This document shows positions 32,201-44,500 of a DNA stretch of 64,000 nucleotides, piece by piece. The notes under the pieces were generated by a model. The model was not told the DNA's origin. It worked only from the letters and a program-made list of their open reading frames with translations, and did not search any database. The DNA is taken from contig VIIQ02000712.1 in the NCBI GenBank assembly GCA_007449985.2, forward strand, positions 124,001 to 188,000. Reading direction: 5' to 3'. The stretch's first letter is position 1. Each line of letters starts with the position of its first letter. A program made the translations under genes and the position numbers. The DNA comes from Desmodesmus armatus. Its lineage: Eukaryota > Chlorophyta > Chlorophyceae > Sphaeropleales > Scenedesmaceae.

Positions 32201-34890
32201 ATGGTCACGCAGTTGCCTGCCTAGCGGCGGCAGTGCTTACCCAGGTTAGTGGCTGCATCAATTTGAAATGGCCATTGGGTGGCTGGCGAGCTCTTGAGCT
32301 TCATAGCTACGAGCTCTTGAGCTTCATAGCTGCAGGTGTAATTTTGAGTTGATTTGATTTAGCGGCATGCGAATGCAGTGTTTAGGTATCCCCTTGGATC
32401 ACCGCTTTCACCATTGTATTCCACAATCTTATTTCTAAATCAGCGCTTTCCCCATTCCAACCTGCATTGATCGCCACATCTATCTGGGGTGGCCATCGGG
32501 TGGCTGGCTGCGTGCACATAACCTTGTGTCTAGCAGTCCCCCTGGATCACCCCTGGATCAGCGCTTTCTCCATTCCTACCTGGGTTGATGGCTGCATCAA
32601 TCTGTATGGCCATGAGGTGGCTGGCTGCGTGCACATACAGCGTGACCTCCACACGGCTCACCACACCACTGGTGATGCTGGTGTTGTCGCCGCCTGTAGG
32701 GTAGCCGATCACTGACACTTGCTCCTGCAGCACGACACAAACACAAACATAAACCCTAACAGTAAGTACAGTCACCAATGCAGTTGCAGTCACACAACTG
32801 CTCTAACTGCAATCTCAACTGCTGCATCAGCACTACAGTGCCTCTCAGTGCCTGCTCAGCTGCGACACACCTCCCCGCCTTGGCTGTTTTATCAAACACA
32901 ACTGATACCTCTGTGCTTCTGTCAATCCAAGCCAAACACACTCCCTGTGTCTACACACAAGCTACACGGTGCCTCCCTAAGCCAGCTTACCTGCAGCTGT
33001 GGCACGTCTCCCAGCTTGAGGGGCTTCATGGATCCACCCTCAGAACTTGCCCAAAAGTCATCATCCTCCACAGTCAGCAGCGCTAGGTCAACATCGTGAC
33101 CCACAGCTACAACATCTGCGGCACACAGTGAGCACAGTAAGCACTGTTAGCACAGTGAAAAGTGCTGCTGCTGCTGCTGCCGCCGCCGCCGCTGCCCCTG
33201 CTGCCGCCGCGGCCGCCGCTGCCCCTGCTGCCCCTGCCACTGCTGATGCTGATGCTGCTGCTGCTGATGTTGATGCTGCCGCCGCTGATGCTGCCCCTGC
33301 CGCTGCCGCCGCCGCTGCTGCTGCTGCTGCTGCCGTTGCCGCTGCTGCCCCCTAAACTCACCAGCAGTGAACTTAGTGTTGCTGCTGCTGCTGCGATTCA
33401 AACTCACCCGACAGTGTACTTCATGCTGCTGCTGCTGCCGCCCCCCAACTCACCAGCAGTGTACTTGGTGCTGCTGCCGTGCCTCTTGACTGTGACATAT
33501 GTCTGGTCTGCCACCACATGGGCATTAGTCATGATCAGCCTGTCCCTGATGACAAACCCTGTGCCTGTGCTCTCACGCTTGGGGTGGTTCTGCCACGGCA
33601 GGAAGTAATCTGGCCTGCAAGGGGGAACAGGGCACAATGATCACAAAAGCTTTGAAAGGTGAATGATGTTAGTGCAGTGGATACGGGTGTCACTCATGGA
33701 CACGGTTGAAAAGAGGAAATATTTCTGCCAGGTCAGCAACTACAGATAGGGTTGCCTCCAGGTTGAAAAAGACCCGAGTGCAACACCTAGTTCACATGCC
33801 ACGTGACGTGCAACAACTGCCACCAGTGATGTGATTGCTTCCACACTGAAGTGGCGGGCTATTGAACTGGAAGAACACTATGTAGGTAGTGAAGGCAATC
33901 ACACAAAACCCCAATGGAACTGTCCATCCAGGTCCTGCCGACTGCTGCATGCAAACTGCTGGATGCAAAGACAAGGGTAAATGCTGTCACACAAAAGTCT
34001 TGCTGTGCTTTTTTTATTACTGCAATAGTAGGCTGCTGACCTGGAGAACACTGTGTAGATTTTGACGATTGAGTCAAGCACCTCCAAGCCTTTGGCAAAC
34101 TCCTGTGGCTCCTCAGCAAGGCTGGCAAGCACCTGTCAGCATGCCATCAACACAGCACATGCAGGGTGACATAACTGTGCATGCATGCCATGTACAGGAG
34201 ATCATGTACATGTAAATGCATGACGTGCATCCATGTACATGCATGATGTGAAGAGCTGTCCAAGAGTATCGAACAGCTTTTGACAACCCAGCCAAGGCCT
34301 CAGTCTGGTCCCCTCAGTGCCGGTCGAAGCTGTCGCGGCAGCTGGCAGCAATTCGGTTGACACATATGAATGGTTACAGCACATCCTCAGCAGCAGAAGC
34401 TCCCTGCTTCATGCTTCAATAGTAGAGGTGCTGCCCAACAGACAAAAGCTCCCAGCTGCTGCGCGGCCCGCCCTTGCTAAAAAACACTGTCTCCAGGGTG
34501 AAGCCACCATAGACGTTTGTACCTGCTAAGGAGGGCTTTGGAAGCCGTCTGTATGATGCTTAACACATACAAATCCAATCAGGCTGGTTGCATGCGCATG
34601 CAACTGAGGGAGTACCCTACAAGGGGATGACTCTACTTGTGTGTCCCTCCACACACCTGCTTCGCAGACTCTGTATCCCACTGGTGCTTGATGCTGGGGG
34701 CACGTGCTGCCACGCTCCTAGGCACATGACGTGGCAGTGGAGGCTCATGGTTTATGATACCTGCACTGTAGGGCCGGTTATCCTGATGAAGGTGCTGCAG
34801 CAGTGCAGGTGCTGCTGATCGACTGGCAACAACACGGCGACCATGAGAAGAGAGGCAGGTGGGCGCAAAAGGCTTAAAACTGTTCAACAT
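29222..34890 (-). CDS. DEG9: DEG9-type serine protease (Deg/HtrA family with PDZ domains)
   Basis: Exons (minus): 34890-34657 (less certain), 34132-34041, 33614-33454, 33115-32991, 32724-32580, 32138-32018, 31777-31621, 31317-31174, 30927-30819, 30298-30105, 29683-29222; all phases agree (647 aa). The trypsin-like triad is visible: His141 in IMTNAHVV, Asp172 in [10 protein letters not shown], Ser255 in GNSGGPA. A PDZ domain follows ([40 protein letters not shown]), then DEG9-like segments ([32 protein letters not shown]) and a second PDZ-like module interrupted by a Ser/Gly-rich insert (last exon). Plant Deg proteins are ATP-independent quality-control proteases of organelles and, for DEG9, the nucleus/nucleolus. 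Location here is open: the first exon encodes an Arg/Ser/Ala-rich N-terminus ([20 protein letters not shown]) that could target an organelle. In-frame upstream starts (up to about 34980) are alternatives. Confidence 0.92.
29958..30003 (-). repeat. exon-edge echo, 3' edge of DEG9-like exon 10
   Basis: Plus strand CACCTGCAGTTTCTGGAACT and onward repeats the donor edge of the exon at 30102-30145 (QFQNLQ then donor), with one key change: the donor AC-CTGCAG context is retained but flanking intron differs. Confidence 0.8.
30391..30466 (-). repeat. exon-edge echo, 5' edge of DEG9-like exon 10 (copy 1)
   Basis: Repeats 30230-30298: the coding strand reads [20 protein letters not shown], nearly identical to [20 protein letters not shown] in the exon, and the acceptor context is retained. 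It lies upstream (gene sense) of the real exon. Confidence 0.85.
30552..30615 (-). repeat. exon-edge echo, 5' edge of DEG9-like exon 10 (copy 2)
   Basis: A third version of the same edge (plus strand GGTGATCCAGTCATCACCAT, GTGAAGGTAGGGCTATCTCA). It degenerates before the acceptor. Confidence 0.8.
32236..32278 (-). repeat. exon-edge echo, DEG9-like exon 5 (distal copy)
   Basis: CCCAGGTTAGTGGCTGCATC and GGCCATTGGGTGGCTGGC match the 3' edge of exon 5 (32570-32615), the segment encoding [12 protein letters not shown]. Confidence 0.7.
32285..32336. repeat. 25-bp tandem repeat in a DEG9-like intron
   Basis: GAGCTCTTGAGCTTCATAGCT occurs twice in succession, separated by a few bases. Confidence 0.8.
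32452..32520 (-). repeat. exon-edge echo, DEG9-like exon 5 (proximal copy)
   Basis: CCATTCCAACCTGCATTGAT, then GGTGGCTGGCTGCGTGCACA, repeats 32568-32640 across the donor and about 60 nt of exon. Even the intron-side CTTTC.CCATTCC is shared. Confidence 0.85.
33165..33350. repeat. trinucleotide-rich tract in a DEG9-like intron
   Basis: Long imperfect GCC/GCT/GAT repeats fill the intron between exons 3 and 4. Open frames through it encode poly-Ala, poly-Ser or poly-Gln and are not genes. Confidence 0.85.
33353..33430 (-). repeat. two exon-edge echoes of DEG9-like exon 3
   Basis: Copies at 33353-33387 and 33400-33430 repeat the donor edge at 33446-33480 (plus strand ACTCACCAGCAGTG.ACTT.GTG), coding for the SSTKYTAG edge. 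The copies lie just inside the intron. Confidence 0.75.
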
Positions 34891-35327
34891 GTTTGTGACT
34901 CGCATATATACGCCTGCTGCCCCCCTGCAGGTGCAATTCAGCATCCGCGCGTCTGCTGCCCCCCTAGAAGCGCAGCGCAAAATGCATCAAAAGAGCACAC
35001 ATCCAGGTGCAGGGTAGTGCTGAAAGGCACCACTCTTGTATGCTTACGTTATATGTTATTTTTTGCTTGTTGCCATTTCGTTCGGATCACCCATACACCA
35101 CGACTGGGATGCTGTACCTTTTAATATCAAATTTATCGAGCCTGTTCGTGCTCAGAAATTGTGCCTCGTTGGGTTCCAGGTTGTCTGGGCTCTGATTGGG
35201 CCGTGCACCTGCCTTTCAGGTGCCCATCTCAACATCAATCGCATTTCAACGTCCAATTGCAGGCCAGCTGCAGGGTAGTGAGCCAGAGCGGATACTACCA
35301 GTGTCGAGACGCTGACGCTCGAAGCTC
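34891..35327. promoter_or_regulatory. divergent intergenic region between DEG9-like and SS3 genes
   Basis: About 440 bp separate the proposed start codons of two genes transcribed away from each other, so the region should hold both promoters. No TATA box or specific operator can be named with confidence. The exact borders depend on two uncertain first exons. Confidence 0.45.
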
Positions 35328-35576
35328 ATGAGGCTGGGCGCTCCGTGTCCGGCGAAACCCGGATCTAGCACTAGAAGCTCATGTGCAGCCAATGCAGGTG
35401 CGATTGCCGCCCCCAACACTCCTGGGTACAGTGATTGGGAGTCCAAGCTTATTTGGAGAACTCCTCCTTGTCTCGCAGGCTCTCGATTGCTGCAGCAAAG
35501 CCGCACATGCAGCCTGAGCAGCCTGCACAATGCTCGACGTGCGGCTCCAGGCTGGGGAGGGCAGCAGGACAAACAG
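35328..35576 (+). CDS. candidate first exon of SS3 (plastid transit region)
   Basis: An open frame of 83 codons from ATG 35328 ends at a GTGGGG donor in phase 0, matching the phase of the next certain exon. It is rich in Ala, Ser, Arg and Pro ([20 protein letters not shown]) and poor in acids, as expected of a plastid transit peptide. No homology supports it and other upstream exons are possible. Confidence 0.4.
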
Positions 35577-38500
35577 GTGGGGTGTGATCTGCAGTAGAGG
35601 GGAGGGGGAACAGGAAAGCTTGGATCAGGGTTGTCGCGCCATGCTACCTCACACTTCTACTTTCATAGGATTCTTTGCAGCAATTGAGCTGCTGATCGCA
35701 TGCCAGGGGCCGTGCTGCCACAGCCTGACGCCTGAGTCACTCTGCTGCTTTTCCGATTACATCTGTACCTGCCCTGCACCTACGATGCTAGCACGCACAC
35801 ACCCTCTCGTCACAACGATCATGCCCATCAAACCTGCATTTGATGGATATGCACTGCAATTGTCATGATCCGCATAGATACCCAATCAAACAACAGGAAG
35901 GAGCTTCCAGACTATGGTTTTCGCCCACCTCCCTGTAGCCAGCATGTGTGCCCAGCACACAAATGCCATGCAGCACCTACACACATCCCTCAACGGCAGT
36001 GCCCATGTGTGTTGCTGCAGGTCCGTGTGCCTCCCCTGCAGGCTGCGCAGCTGAGTCAGGCAGAGCTGGATGAGCTGCTGGCTGAGAATGCAAAGCTGAA
36101 GCAGATGCTCAACACCTACAAGGACAGGCTGTCACCCGAGCAGGTGGGCTTAGGAAAATCCTGGCTTCATGTATGGGGTAAGGGTGACTTGGACTAGTAA
36201 CATACGTGCTGCAGGCCCTTGGTGGGTAGGGCAGGGGGCGGGAATGGGTGGCAGGGGTGACGACTGGCTGTCACCCGTGCAGGTGGGCTCACTGAAAGCC
36301 TGGTTTATGTATGGGGTGGTTGTGACTTTGGACGGAGAATCTGTGCCCCGCAAGCTTGTGGGGGGTGTCGAGCGGGGTGTGTGGGGGTAGTGACGTCACC
36401 TGAGCAGTGAGCTGGTGGTCATGGGCGGGGCTCTAGATTTTTCATACTTGCCAGTATGTCATCGCGGATATGGTCAACTCAGCCAAGGGCCTTGGATACC
36501 CTACTTGGTTGTGTTGCTGTAAGTGGCACGCACACCGGCCGCAGGTACTGGCTGTGTGGTAAGGTGCATTGGAGTTGAGCCAGCGCATTTGAAGCGACCA
36601 AGTTGGTTTGTCACTCCGCCGGCATGCTTGCTTCCTCCCATTGTGTGCAGGTCAAGCGTCTGGAGAAACAGTATGAGGAAATCGCTGCCCTTGCAGCAGC
36701 AGCAGGCCTGCAGCTCGACGACCCCCTGCGCGGTGGGCCAGCCCCTCAGCAGAAGCAGCAGCAGCCAAAGCAGCAGCAGAAGCAGGGCGCACCAGCTGCA
36801 CCCGCTGCTGCCGGCAACAAGCCTGCCGCTGCTGCTGCGCCTCCTGCTGCTGCTGCTCCAGCCAGTAAGGCCCCACAGCCTAAGGCAATTGAGGTTGGAG
36901 AGGGTGGAAGCAAGGTGAGCCAGACGGGGGTTGTGTCACCATAGACAATGCATCTTTATGAGAACGTGCAAGTTGTATGCAAGCAATTCTATCAGGCGCA
37001 TACATCAAGTTTGGGCCAGGGTGGCGGTATGTGGGGTGCAAGTGGATAGCAATTGAGCTAGCTAGCACAAGTAGGACGGTTGCAGAGGCCATACGCGCTG
37101 GCAAGGACATGACAGCAGTCGGCGTGATTGTACTGGCGCTGCTTTTTGGCGTCCGCATACTAATCGCCGCGCCTGTGTACAGTCAGCACCATGCACCCAG
37201 TACGTTGTACTGCGGCTGCAGTTCCTCTCGGGATTGGGTTACAGGGCTACCTGCAGGTAGCAGTGAGGATCCAGTCCCAGGGGGGACTGCAGCGGCAGTA
37301 CAACATACTGAGTGCATGGTGCTGACGGTTAGCACAAGTAGGACGGTTGCAGGGGCCATATGCACTGGCAAGGACAACAAGGGGTGTGCATAGTGCTGAC
37401 TGTTAGGCTAGGGGAGGTGAGGGCATGCAGGATTGTGCTGGGGTGCTGGAGGTTGCTCTTGCCTCTTGACGTGGTGTGCAAGTGTTCAATACCCAAGTGC
37501 CCTCTCGAACTGCCAGCAACCAAGGGTTGAGACTGCAAAAAAAAGGAAAAAAGAAAACAGCACAGCTGCAGGGAGCTGTCGGAAGGCATAGGTAGCAGTT
37601 GTTGGTAGGCATAGGTAGCAGTTGTTGTCTAGGCATCGTGGCCAGCCCTGGTGTGATGCATCGTGCCCCCGTGTCCGCTACCTACTGGCCACAAGTACGC
37701 ATATCTTTGTCACACTTCCTCTGGGTCAAGCTATGTGCCTTGGGTGCACCTGGGGATGTGTTTGGGGGACATGGCCATCAACCTTTTTCATGACAAATTG
37801 ATCATGGACACACTTGGTGGGTGTCTGGCATCTTTGCATCATATCTCACCCTCTACGCCCTTTGGGTCAGGTCCCTCTCTGTCTGGCAGTTGAGCGAAGT
37901 GGGCCAGCAAGCATACATGTTCCAATACAGTAGGTTTGTTAGGCTGCGTGACTGGCTGCAGCTGGCTTTAGTCATCAGGGTTGCCAGCACAACAGCTGCA
38001 GGTGGCTTTGGTTGGGGTTGATAGGAATGCATTGTAGACAGATGCCTGTGTAGGAAATAGGCTTAGGTTCAGGTGTTGTTAGATTGTAGGCAGATTAGGT
38101 AGGGTAGGTTAGTTAGGTTGACAGCAGTTTTGAACTGCTGCGTCTGCTGCAGTCAGTTCACCACACACAAAACCCAACACAATGCCCTGTCACCTTGCTG
38201 CCCGGGGTTTTGCCAATCCCCCAAAACCGCGGTTGCAACAGGTCAAGGCTTGGATGCTTGAGAAGGGCGGGGCGATTCAGTTCAGCTTTGACGGGGGAGA
38301 TGCAAAACGGGGCAAAGCACAAGCCAACACCCCAGCAGCAGCCAAACTCGACAGCAAACCAGCGCCAGCGGCGGCAGCAGCAGCGCCACCACCAGCAGCA
38401 GCTGCACCAGCCGCGCCAAAAGCAGCTGCACCGGCAGCACCAGCGCCAGCACCAGCAGCAGCAGGCACAACCCAAGCGCCTGCTTCTGCTGCTTCGCGTT

Positions 38501-41500
38501 CGTCTGATCCTGTTGCTGCTTTCATTCAGGCAACCAAGGCCAAGGCAGCAGCAAAGCCTCCAGCAGCAGCAGCAGCAGCAGCAGCGGCGCCGGCAGCAGC
38601 AGCACCGGCAGCAGCACCAGCAGCAGCACCAGCGGCCCCCAGCAGCAATGGCGCTGCTGCCAATGGTGCTGCACCCAGCGGCAGCGGTGGTGGCAGGTCT
38701 AGGTGGACCAAAATGGCAGAGGAGGCGGAGGCAAAGCAGAAGCAGGCAACACAGCAGCCTGCAGCAGCAGCACCAGCAGCGGCAGCAGCCGCCGCCAAGC
38801 CTCCAGCAGCAGCACCAGCACAGCCACGCGCTGCAGCGGCACCAGCGCCAGCACCGGCAGCACCGCCAAAGCAGCAGGCGCCAGCACCACCAGCAGCAGC
38901 AGCAGCAGCACCCCAGGCAAAGGCTCCCGCTGCTCCTGCTGCTGCCCCTGCTGCTCCAAAACCAGCGGCTGCAGCAGCTCCCAAGGGGGGTTTCATGCCT
39001 CCCCCACCTCCTGCTGCTCGTCTGAAGCCGGGTCTGCACCAGCCTCAGCCCAAGGCTGCTCAGCCCAAGGTGAGGCTGGGGTTTTGTATAAATTTCCTTC
39101 GGTTGTGCTGGGTTTTTTGCTTGAATCATGGGGTGAAGCAGGAGTGCTACACCCAGGGGCCATTCTCAGTGTGCAGTCTTTAACATCTTGTCAGCAGTTT
39201 GCCTTGCATCTGCTGATCCATGATGGTATGGGGATGGCTGTCAGTTCCTCGCTCCCCAGCATGAGGTGGTTCAAACTTGCACCACGGGTGCCACCATTGC
39301 GCAGCCCTCAACATCTTGTCAGCCCTGTCGCCGTGATCACTGATCCATATTGGTATACATTGCTGCCTTCCCTTGTCCCACAGCCTCAGGACTTCACAGG
39401 CCCTGCTCCTACCAGCCCCCTGTTCAGTGGCAGTGCCGCCAGCAGCAGCAGCAGCAGCGGCCCCAGCAGCAGCGGCAATGGAGCACCAAGCAGCAGCAGC
39501 AGCAGCAGCAAGGCACCCAGCAGCAGCAGCAGCGTGGCACCAAGCAGCAGCAGCGTGGTACCAAGCAGCGGACCACCAAGCAGCAGCAGCAGCAGTGTCA
39601 GGAGTGGCAGCAGCACTATGGCTATTGTGGATGTGGGTCCTCCTAAGCCCCCACCTGTGGAAGATATTCTGGATATTCCGGACCCAACCGAGCAGGCTTT
39701 AAAATCTGTGGCAGCTATCTCTCCTGAGGAAAGGTGAGTGTTGGGGGGCTGGGTTCGGATGGGGTTGGTTTCAGGTGGAAGGAGGCTGCTGACAGTAGAT
39801 GCAGTGGGAGTAGAGCCCGGCCGTTTCAGCAGAGGAGCAATGGGTGTTGGGGACGGAAATAGGGGGACCGCTGTATGTAGACACAGTTGTGTGAAGGCAA
39901 GTGGTAGTTGAAGATGGTACGTGTGGCCCACTGTAGCTGTGAAGTCAGTACGCCATCTCGCCTGATGAAACCCAATTGTGCAGTAGGTAGAGGGGAGTTG
40001 CCATAAACAGACACGGTTGGGGTAGAGCCAAGTGACCTGTTGGTGATGTTATGCTTGGCTGCAATGCACGGTTGGCCTACTGTGACGCAACGCTTGGCAA
40101 GTGCACGCTTGACTTACTGCGAAGTCACCAGAAGACATCTTGCCTGACGGGAAGCGAGTGTTATGCCGTGGGTGGAGGGGAGCTGCCACAAGCAGACATA
40201 GTTAGGATAGGGGCAGATGATCTTTCATTTGGCCCTACCCCAACTATGTCTCCTTGTGGCATCTCCCCTGCACCCATGCCCCAACACTCGCTTCCCTTCA
40301 TTTTGGTGATGCTACGCTTGGCAAGTGCAAGTACACGATTGGCCTACTGCGAACTTATGCTTGGCAAGTGCAAGTGCACGCTTGGCCTGAGTGTGATGTT
40401 ACCAGCAGACATGTCAACCGATGGGCAGTGCGTGTTTAGGGTCGTGAATGGTGGGAGGAAAGTGCTTACATAGCCAGTGTTGGCGTCAGGCCAAGTGCTT
40501 GTGTACATGCTGGTTCCTACAAACCGACATGCGGCACATTAGAAGACTAGTTCAACAAGCAATGTTGACAGCAAGTATCCCCCCCCCCCCCCCCGCCCCC
40601 CGCCCCCCCCCAGCTCGGCATGAAGCAGACAGGAAGACGCAATCAACGATACCGCAACAGTGTTTATCATGTTTGTGGCTGCATGGACAGAAAATGGTAT
40701 GGCGACTCAGATGATGTGTTTGTGCCTGCTTACCCCCAGGGCTCGGCGTGAAGCAGACAAGAAGCAGCAGCGTGATGCTGCCAACAAGCTGCTGCAGGCC
40801 CACGACCCAACAGCCTCTGCTGCCACCCGTCACTCCTGGCTCATCTACACAGTGCCTGAAAAGCCAGTTGCAGGTGGGTGGGAAGTCATGTTATTTCTAT
40901 GTTATTCTGATGTTGTTCTGCTGTTATTTTTCAACTACCAGTCATCACCACAGTGATGACAGTTGCCAGTACCAGCAGCAGTGCTGTGCCAGCAGGTGTC
41001 AGTGTTGCCAGCAATGTGTTGTTGTACAAGTCAGGCACGTTCATCCTCATTGACCTTCCCAGACATCACATTACATATGCATGTGTATCAGCGGCAGCAG
41101 CGCTGCTCTCACTGCCGTGCTGTTCTTACTTGTGCAGGGTGTGACGTCATTGTGTACTACAACCGCACACAGAGTGAGGTGCTGCGTGAGCGCAACAGGA
41201 TACAACTGATTCTGGGTTTCAACCAGTGGGAGATGCAGGCAGACCAGGTGGGGTAGCCATTTCAAATATACTCAATTCAGATTCAATTTTACAGGCTCTG
41301 CTAAGCCACTGGTGTGTACACAAATCACCAACACGGGTTTTGACAACCTGGTTTGTCATGTTTCATGTGGTTGGTGTGGCTATTGCAAAGAAGCAACTTC
41401 TTGATCAGCAGGGGTGATTTTGAGGGTCCCGATTTTGGGGTGCTGCTTGAGGTTGCACCCTCAGAGGGGTGCAGCAAGACTTCAGAGGTTTGTTGAGATG

Positions 41501-44500
41501 AGAAAAGAAGGCGGCCCTGTCTGGTTGGGATGGTTGCTTGTAAGCTGCGTATGCACAACACCTTTGTATCACTATATTTGTCCACTGCATTTTTGTGAAA
41601 TGTTGTGTACAAGTTTGTTGTGTTTATCTGGCTGTTCTGCTGCAGGGCAAGGTAGACCTGTACCCCAGCCCCATCCCACATGTGGACGGCAGTGACTTCT
41701 GGACATGCCGCTTCAAGGTGCGGACGGCTGCTCAGCACATGGCTCCTCAGCCCGCTGCCAACAAAATCAGCTCAAAGAGACACCGTTGCTATTATGTTCT
41801 GTAGCAACCGGTGTCTGCAGCGCTGTGACCCTGTGCATGCAGCGCTGTGGCAGCAGGCGGTGCGCCCTGTCACTTGGGTTGCATCTGAAGCCAATCTTTG
41901 CATTCCTGTAGGCCACAGTAGTCAGCTGGTGTCTGAATATGTTGTGGCATGCTGGTCTTTCCATCTGCATGATGCTTGGTCAGCATGTACGCACATGTCT
42001 GCCGTGTTAATTCCCGTCCATGCTGTCATGCACAGGTGCCAGAGATCGCGTACGAGGTCAACTTTGTGCTGACAGACGGTGAGCAGCGGGAGACACCAGC
42101 AACAGCAGTGGGTAGCAACAGCTTGTGCAGCAGTGAGGATTTTGCAACAAGCATGCGGTGATTCATATGCCAGCTTGGGTGCATGCGCAAGGTTTGCGCT
42201 GAATGTTGGGTCCTTGCTATACTCCCACAAGACAGGCAAACCTCAATCAAAGCCTGTGATAGTCTTGGCCGCAAGTAGCTGATGCCTAGAAGTAGTCACA
42301 CGTGGTTTTCTGCTAATGCGCCAGACGCCCGCTGTCCCCTACACATTGACATACCCACGCGTCCACCTATCAGCACAACCCACTGGATTCTACTTTCCAT
42401 GTCCAAGGTTAGCTTTTTCATTGTCATGTTCATTTTCAAACGCAACTGCAGGCGAGCAGCTGTTTGACAACAACGAGGGCAAGGACTACACCTACGCCAC
42501 AGCTGCAGGAGGCAGCTGGGAGGAGTGGCAGGCAGCAGCTCTGGAGAGGCAGGCGGAGCAGGAGAAGGAGCGGTACGCAGCTGAGGAGGTGAGTGGTGTT
42601 TAGGGTTTGATGGTTAATTAAGGGTTCCACAGCTGGGGGAGGTGAGCGTGCTGGCTTGGTTGTGGCCAACGGAGGTGCCCGTGCTCATGCTGCCATGCTA
42701 CTGCTCGAGCAGCAGATCGGAGCCTGGCACTGTGTGCGTATCTTACCTGATTGGGTAAGCGTCAGACCCCAGCCTCGCCTGCACTATGCAACAGCACAAC
42801 CTTACAACAGCGCGGCAGTCACAATCCTGGTTCTTGAGTAGTGTGCAAAGGACAGAGGCAAGCAGAACTTGGTCAGAACATTGCCTCTGCCATACTTCGG
42901 GGATGGCTACGGGTTCAGGACTGTAGCCCACACTGATCTATGGCCGTGAGGCGATGTTCTGACCAGATCCTGCTCGCCTCTGTCCTTTGCACACTGACTG
43001 AAGGAGCTGACTAGCATGTGTCTTTGAGTACCGCCCCCGGGCATGTGTCTATGGATACCGCCCCCGGGGCGGCGCCCTGCTTGTCTTTGTATCCTTGACC
43101 TGAGAGATATGACAAGTTGTAGGCCCTGTGGGCACCCTCATGAGCCCTTGGCTCGCGGGCTAGTGCCAAGGTTGGGACTCTCTCCCCGATCCCTGTACTG
43201 TACTGTACTGTACTGTGCTGTACTGTTTGTGTTGTTTTGCCAGGCCCGTCGTGCTGCTGAGCTGAAGCGTGCCCAGGAGGAGAAGGAGCAGGCAGACAAG
43301 GATGCAGCCATGAAGAGGGTGGCAGGTGAGAACCCTCAACCCTAACCCCCAATTTCATGATGTTGCAACCCAAATTTTCAAACTCAGATTAATGATGGCA
43401 TCTGCACCGAGACATGACGATGCCAGTGTTGCATCCGCAGTGCTCTGCTGGTCAGGTTGTACATGTAGAGATTGCATAGGCTGTCCGTTTCGCTGGGACG
43501 TACCTGGATGATGAGTTTGGGTGCGCCACCGTGCTTTGCTCACGCATGTGCTGTGCTACGCTGCTGTTGTGCTGTGCTGCAGAGCTGCGTGATGGCTATG
43601 CCTCACTTGTTGAGGGAGCTGTGACCCGCCGCAAGGTTGACCCAACAGAGCCCACCAGCGCAACGTATTGGTGAGCTGCCCACATAGTCACAATTACAAT
43701 TGCAGGCAGTGGCTCAGCAACGGTTGTTACAATTTATTTGCTGCTTCAAGCTATGGCGTATGGAGAGTAGAGCAACCTATAATGGTGCCGGAGGCTCATG
43801 GCATGGTCTTGCAGATGCCGGGAGTAGATGAGAGCTGTAGGGCGTTCCACCAACTTGACACAGCACATGTCGTTCATGAGTATCGTGTTGTGAATTGAGC
43901 GTATGCAAGTCAGGCTGCTGTAACGGCTCATTGCGGTCACTGTTCTGTACTTACTGTGCCTCATGCTGTGCTGTGATGGTGTCGTGCTGTGCTGTGCTGT
44001 GCAGGTATGTCACCCCTCGGCCCCCCGTGTGCGGTGGCAAGGCCACCCTGCTGTACAACAGCAAGGCGGGACCTCTGGCATGGATTGAGGACAAGCGCAC
44101 CACAGCACAGAAGGACAAGGGTAGGTTATGAGCATACGTAAATCCCTATACTTTGCGTTGTTACAGCAGACGCTGCAGGATAGCTAAGCATTTGTTGTCG
44201 TTTCAGGTGTACGTCTTTGGCTACTCAGTAGAGAGCACCGCTCTGCGGTGAAGGTATCTACTTGTAACACCCCCTCCCCTCCTTCAATAAACAGCCATGG
44301 GCTTGCACAACGGGACCTGGACGATTGCTGCACACTTGCTGCAACAAAGTGAGCTGCCCTTGGGCTCTAGACCTGAACATGCATGCAGTGGAAGCTGCAT
44401 TTGAGGCCTGCCTGCCAGTCACGAACTGTGTTGGCCGCCCACCAACTGCCCATCCCTCACAATCCAGTAGCTGGCTCTCACTCACACTTACTGCCTCACA

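Noticed and set aside
33107..33407. Poly-Ala, poly-Ser and poly-Gln frames
   Set aside because: Produced by the GCC/GCT repeat inside a DEG9-like intron; all frames are open because of composition.
34202..34384. Extra DEG9-like exon ([17 protein letters not shown])
   Set aside because: The exons on either side join in phase 0 without it and no convincing splice sites bound it.
38158..39129. 323-codon minus-strand frame rich in Cys and Trp
   Set aside because: It is the antisense shadow of the Ala/Pro-rich SS3 exon 4.
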